NCBI GenBank assembly: GCA_000980495.1
Contig: LARN01000041.1
Location: forward strand, 1 to 13,265
DNA: 13,265 bases
Source of the DNA: Acinetobacter sp. N54.MGS-139
Lineage (GTDB): Bacteria; Pseudomonadota; Gammaproteobacteria; Burkholderiales; Burkholderiaceae_F
Direction of reading: 5' to 3'
This document shows, piece after piece, positions 12,713 to 13,265 of the stretch. The position numbers and the translations under genes are program-made. The stretch's first letter is position 1. Each line of letters starts with the position of its first letter. The notes under the pieces are model-generated. The model saw only the letters and a program-made list of their open reading frames with translations, was not told the origin of the DNA and did no database searches.

Positions 12713-13265
12713 TTAGCATCCGAAAGAACTGAGAGTTTTAGCGGCGGTGCAGGCGGCGCCGAAACCATTGTCGATATTTACGACCGAAAGTCCCGGAGAG
12801 CAGCAGGCTAAGAGACTGTTCAGGGCAGTTTTTCCGCCGTCACAGACGCCGTATCCCACGGAAGTGGGGACGCCGATGATGGGCCGGGAGGTGAGTCCAG
12901 CAAGAACGCTGCCGAGTGCGGCTTCCATGCCGGCCACGGCAATAATGATGCGGTGGCGGTTGATCTCTTCGATTTTGCTTTCCAGGCGCCAGAGGCCTGC
13001 TACGCCGCAGTCTTCAAATACTTGGAAGGGAATATTCATGAATTCCAGCGTACGCGCGGCTTCCCAGGTGACGAAGCCGTCTGCGGTTCCGGCGGAAACA
13101 ACAGCGACACTTCCTTGGTGTCCTTGATCAAGCTTTTTGCAAAAGGCGGTACGGGCCAATGAGTCAAAAGAATAATGCCGGCTTACTTCGGCGGGACAGG
13201 AGGAGAAGACCTCTTCACTGAGCCGGGTAAAAAGAATTGCCGGCGCATCCGCTTTGGAGAACTCT
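12713..13265 (-). CDS. larB: LarB, pyridinium-3,5-biscarboxylate mononucleotide synthase (5' end off the window)
   Basis: LarB carboxylates the pyridine ring of NaAD at C5 and hydrolyses the phosphoanhydride, giving pyridinium-3,5-biscarboxylic acid mononucleotide and AMP. This is the first NPN step. The last 183 residues are present and the frame runs open off the right edge. Family length is about 250, so roughly 60-70 residues are missing. The fragment shows the LarB linker (AILFTRLSEEVF) and the PurE-like domain: VVSAGTADG, EDCGVAGLWRL (histidine is usual where W stands), AVAGMEAALGSVLAGL, GVPTSVGYG, and LLACCSPG with VNIDNGFGAA. One cysteine in ACCSPG likely matches the catalytic cysteine of the L. 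plantarum enzyme. A possible internal start at 13159 would remove conserved sequence and is rejected. larB precedes larC by 4 bases. Confidence 0.92.
   Translation of the reverse strand, partial: EFSKADAPAILFTRLSEEVFSSCPAEVSRHYSFDSLARTAFCKKLDQGHQGSVAVVSAGTADGFVTWEAARTLEFMNIPFQVFEDCGVAGLWRLESKIEEINRHRIIIAVAGMEAALGSVLAGLTSRPIIGVPTSVGYGVCDGGKTALNSLLACCSPGLSVVNIDNGFGAACTAAKTLSSFGC

Noticed and set aside
12709..12768. LarC start at 12768 (extra 20 residues)
   Set aside because: It overlaps the conserved end of larB and adds residues with no family support; the ATG at 12708 follows the larB stop directly.
12713..13159. LarB as a complete 148-residue protein
   Set aside because: Its apparent start is an internal TTG. 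Conserved LarB sequence continues upstream to the window edge, so it is a partial gene.
1..13265. Mobile elements, CRISPR arrays, phage or defence genes
   Set aside because: No transposase, integrase, terminal repeats, regularly spaced repeats or defence motifs were found; the gene content is metabolic and housekeeping.

Overview
The window reads as chromosomal DNA of a betaproteobacterium, most likely a gut-associated, Sutterellaceae-like member of the Burkholderiales. Two observations support this. The block yebC-purD-...-nadD-...-rsfS-rlmH-maf is a recognisable betaproteobacterial housekeeping order, and the RsfS, YebC and NadD sequences look betaproteobacterial. The genus is an inference. 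Genes are densely packed, there are no insertion sequences, tRNAs, rRNAs or CRISPR arrays, and base composition looks even throughout.

Layout from left to right. Positions 1-306 are intergenic and hold a long hairpin and two intrinsic terminators, one closing an unseen plus-strand gene and one closing the MBL hydrolase gene. Next, on the minus strand, come a YcbL/glyoxalase II-like hydrolase (307-921) with its own promoter, a strong terminator (1003-1032), and a tight run read rsfS > rlmH > maf > two half-size chromate transporters > pdxY (4558 down to 1053). A membrane-anchored metallophosphoesterase (4672-5865) lies on the plus strand between rsfS and nadD. It splits the housekeeping block into two minus-strand units. 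The second unit is yebC > purD > unknown exported protein > nadD (9333 down to 5902).

The right-hand quarter is a nickel-pincer nucleotide (NPN) locus. larA, a nickel-dependent 2-hydroxyacid racemase or epimerase, is on the plus strand (9727-10998) behind a 393-base leader region with alternative hairpins. The cofactor genes run the opposite way as larB > larC > larE, and larE ends 14 bases from the end of larA. LarB carboxylates and hydrolyses nicotinate adenine dinucleotide (NaAD), LarE adds two sulfurs from its own cysteine, and LarC inserts nickel using CTP. LarA then uses the cofactor. NadD, also in this window, makes NaAD, the LarB substrate.

The most interesting observation is LarC. 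It carries a 17-histidine N-terminal extension and stops where the LarC1 domain ends. The C-terminal LarC2 domain, which binds CTP in the Lactiplantibacillus plantarum enzyme, is not seen anywhere in the window. Other points of note are the convergent larA versus larBCE arrangement, the foldable larA leader, an unknown exported protein in the place where hemF usually sits, and three TTG-started genes.
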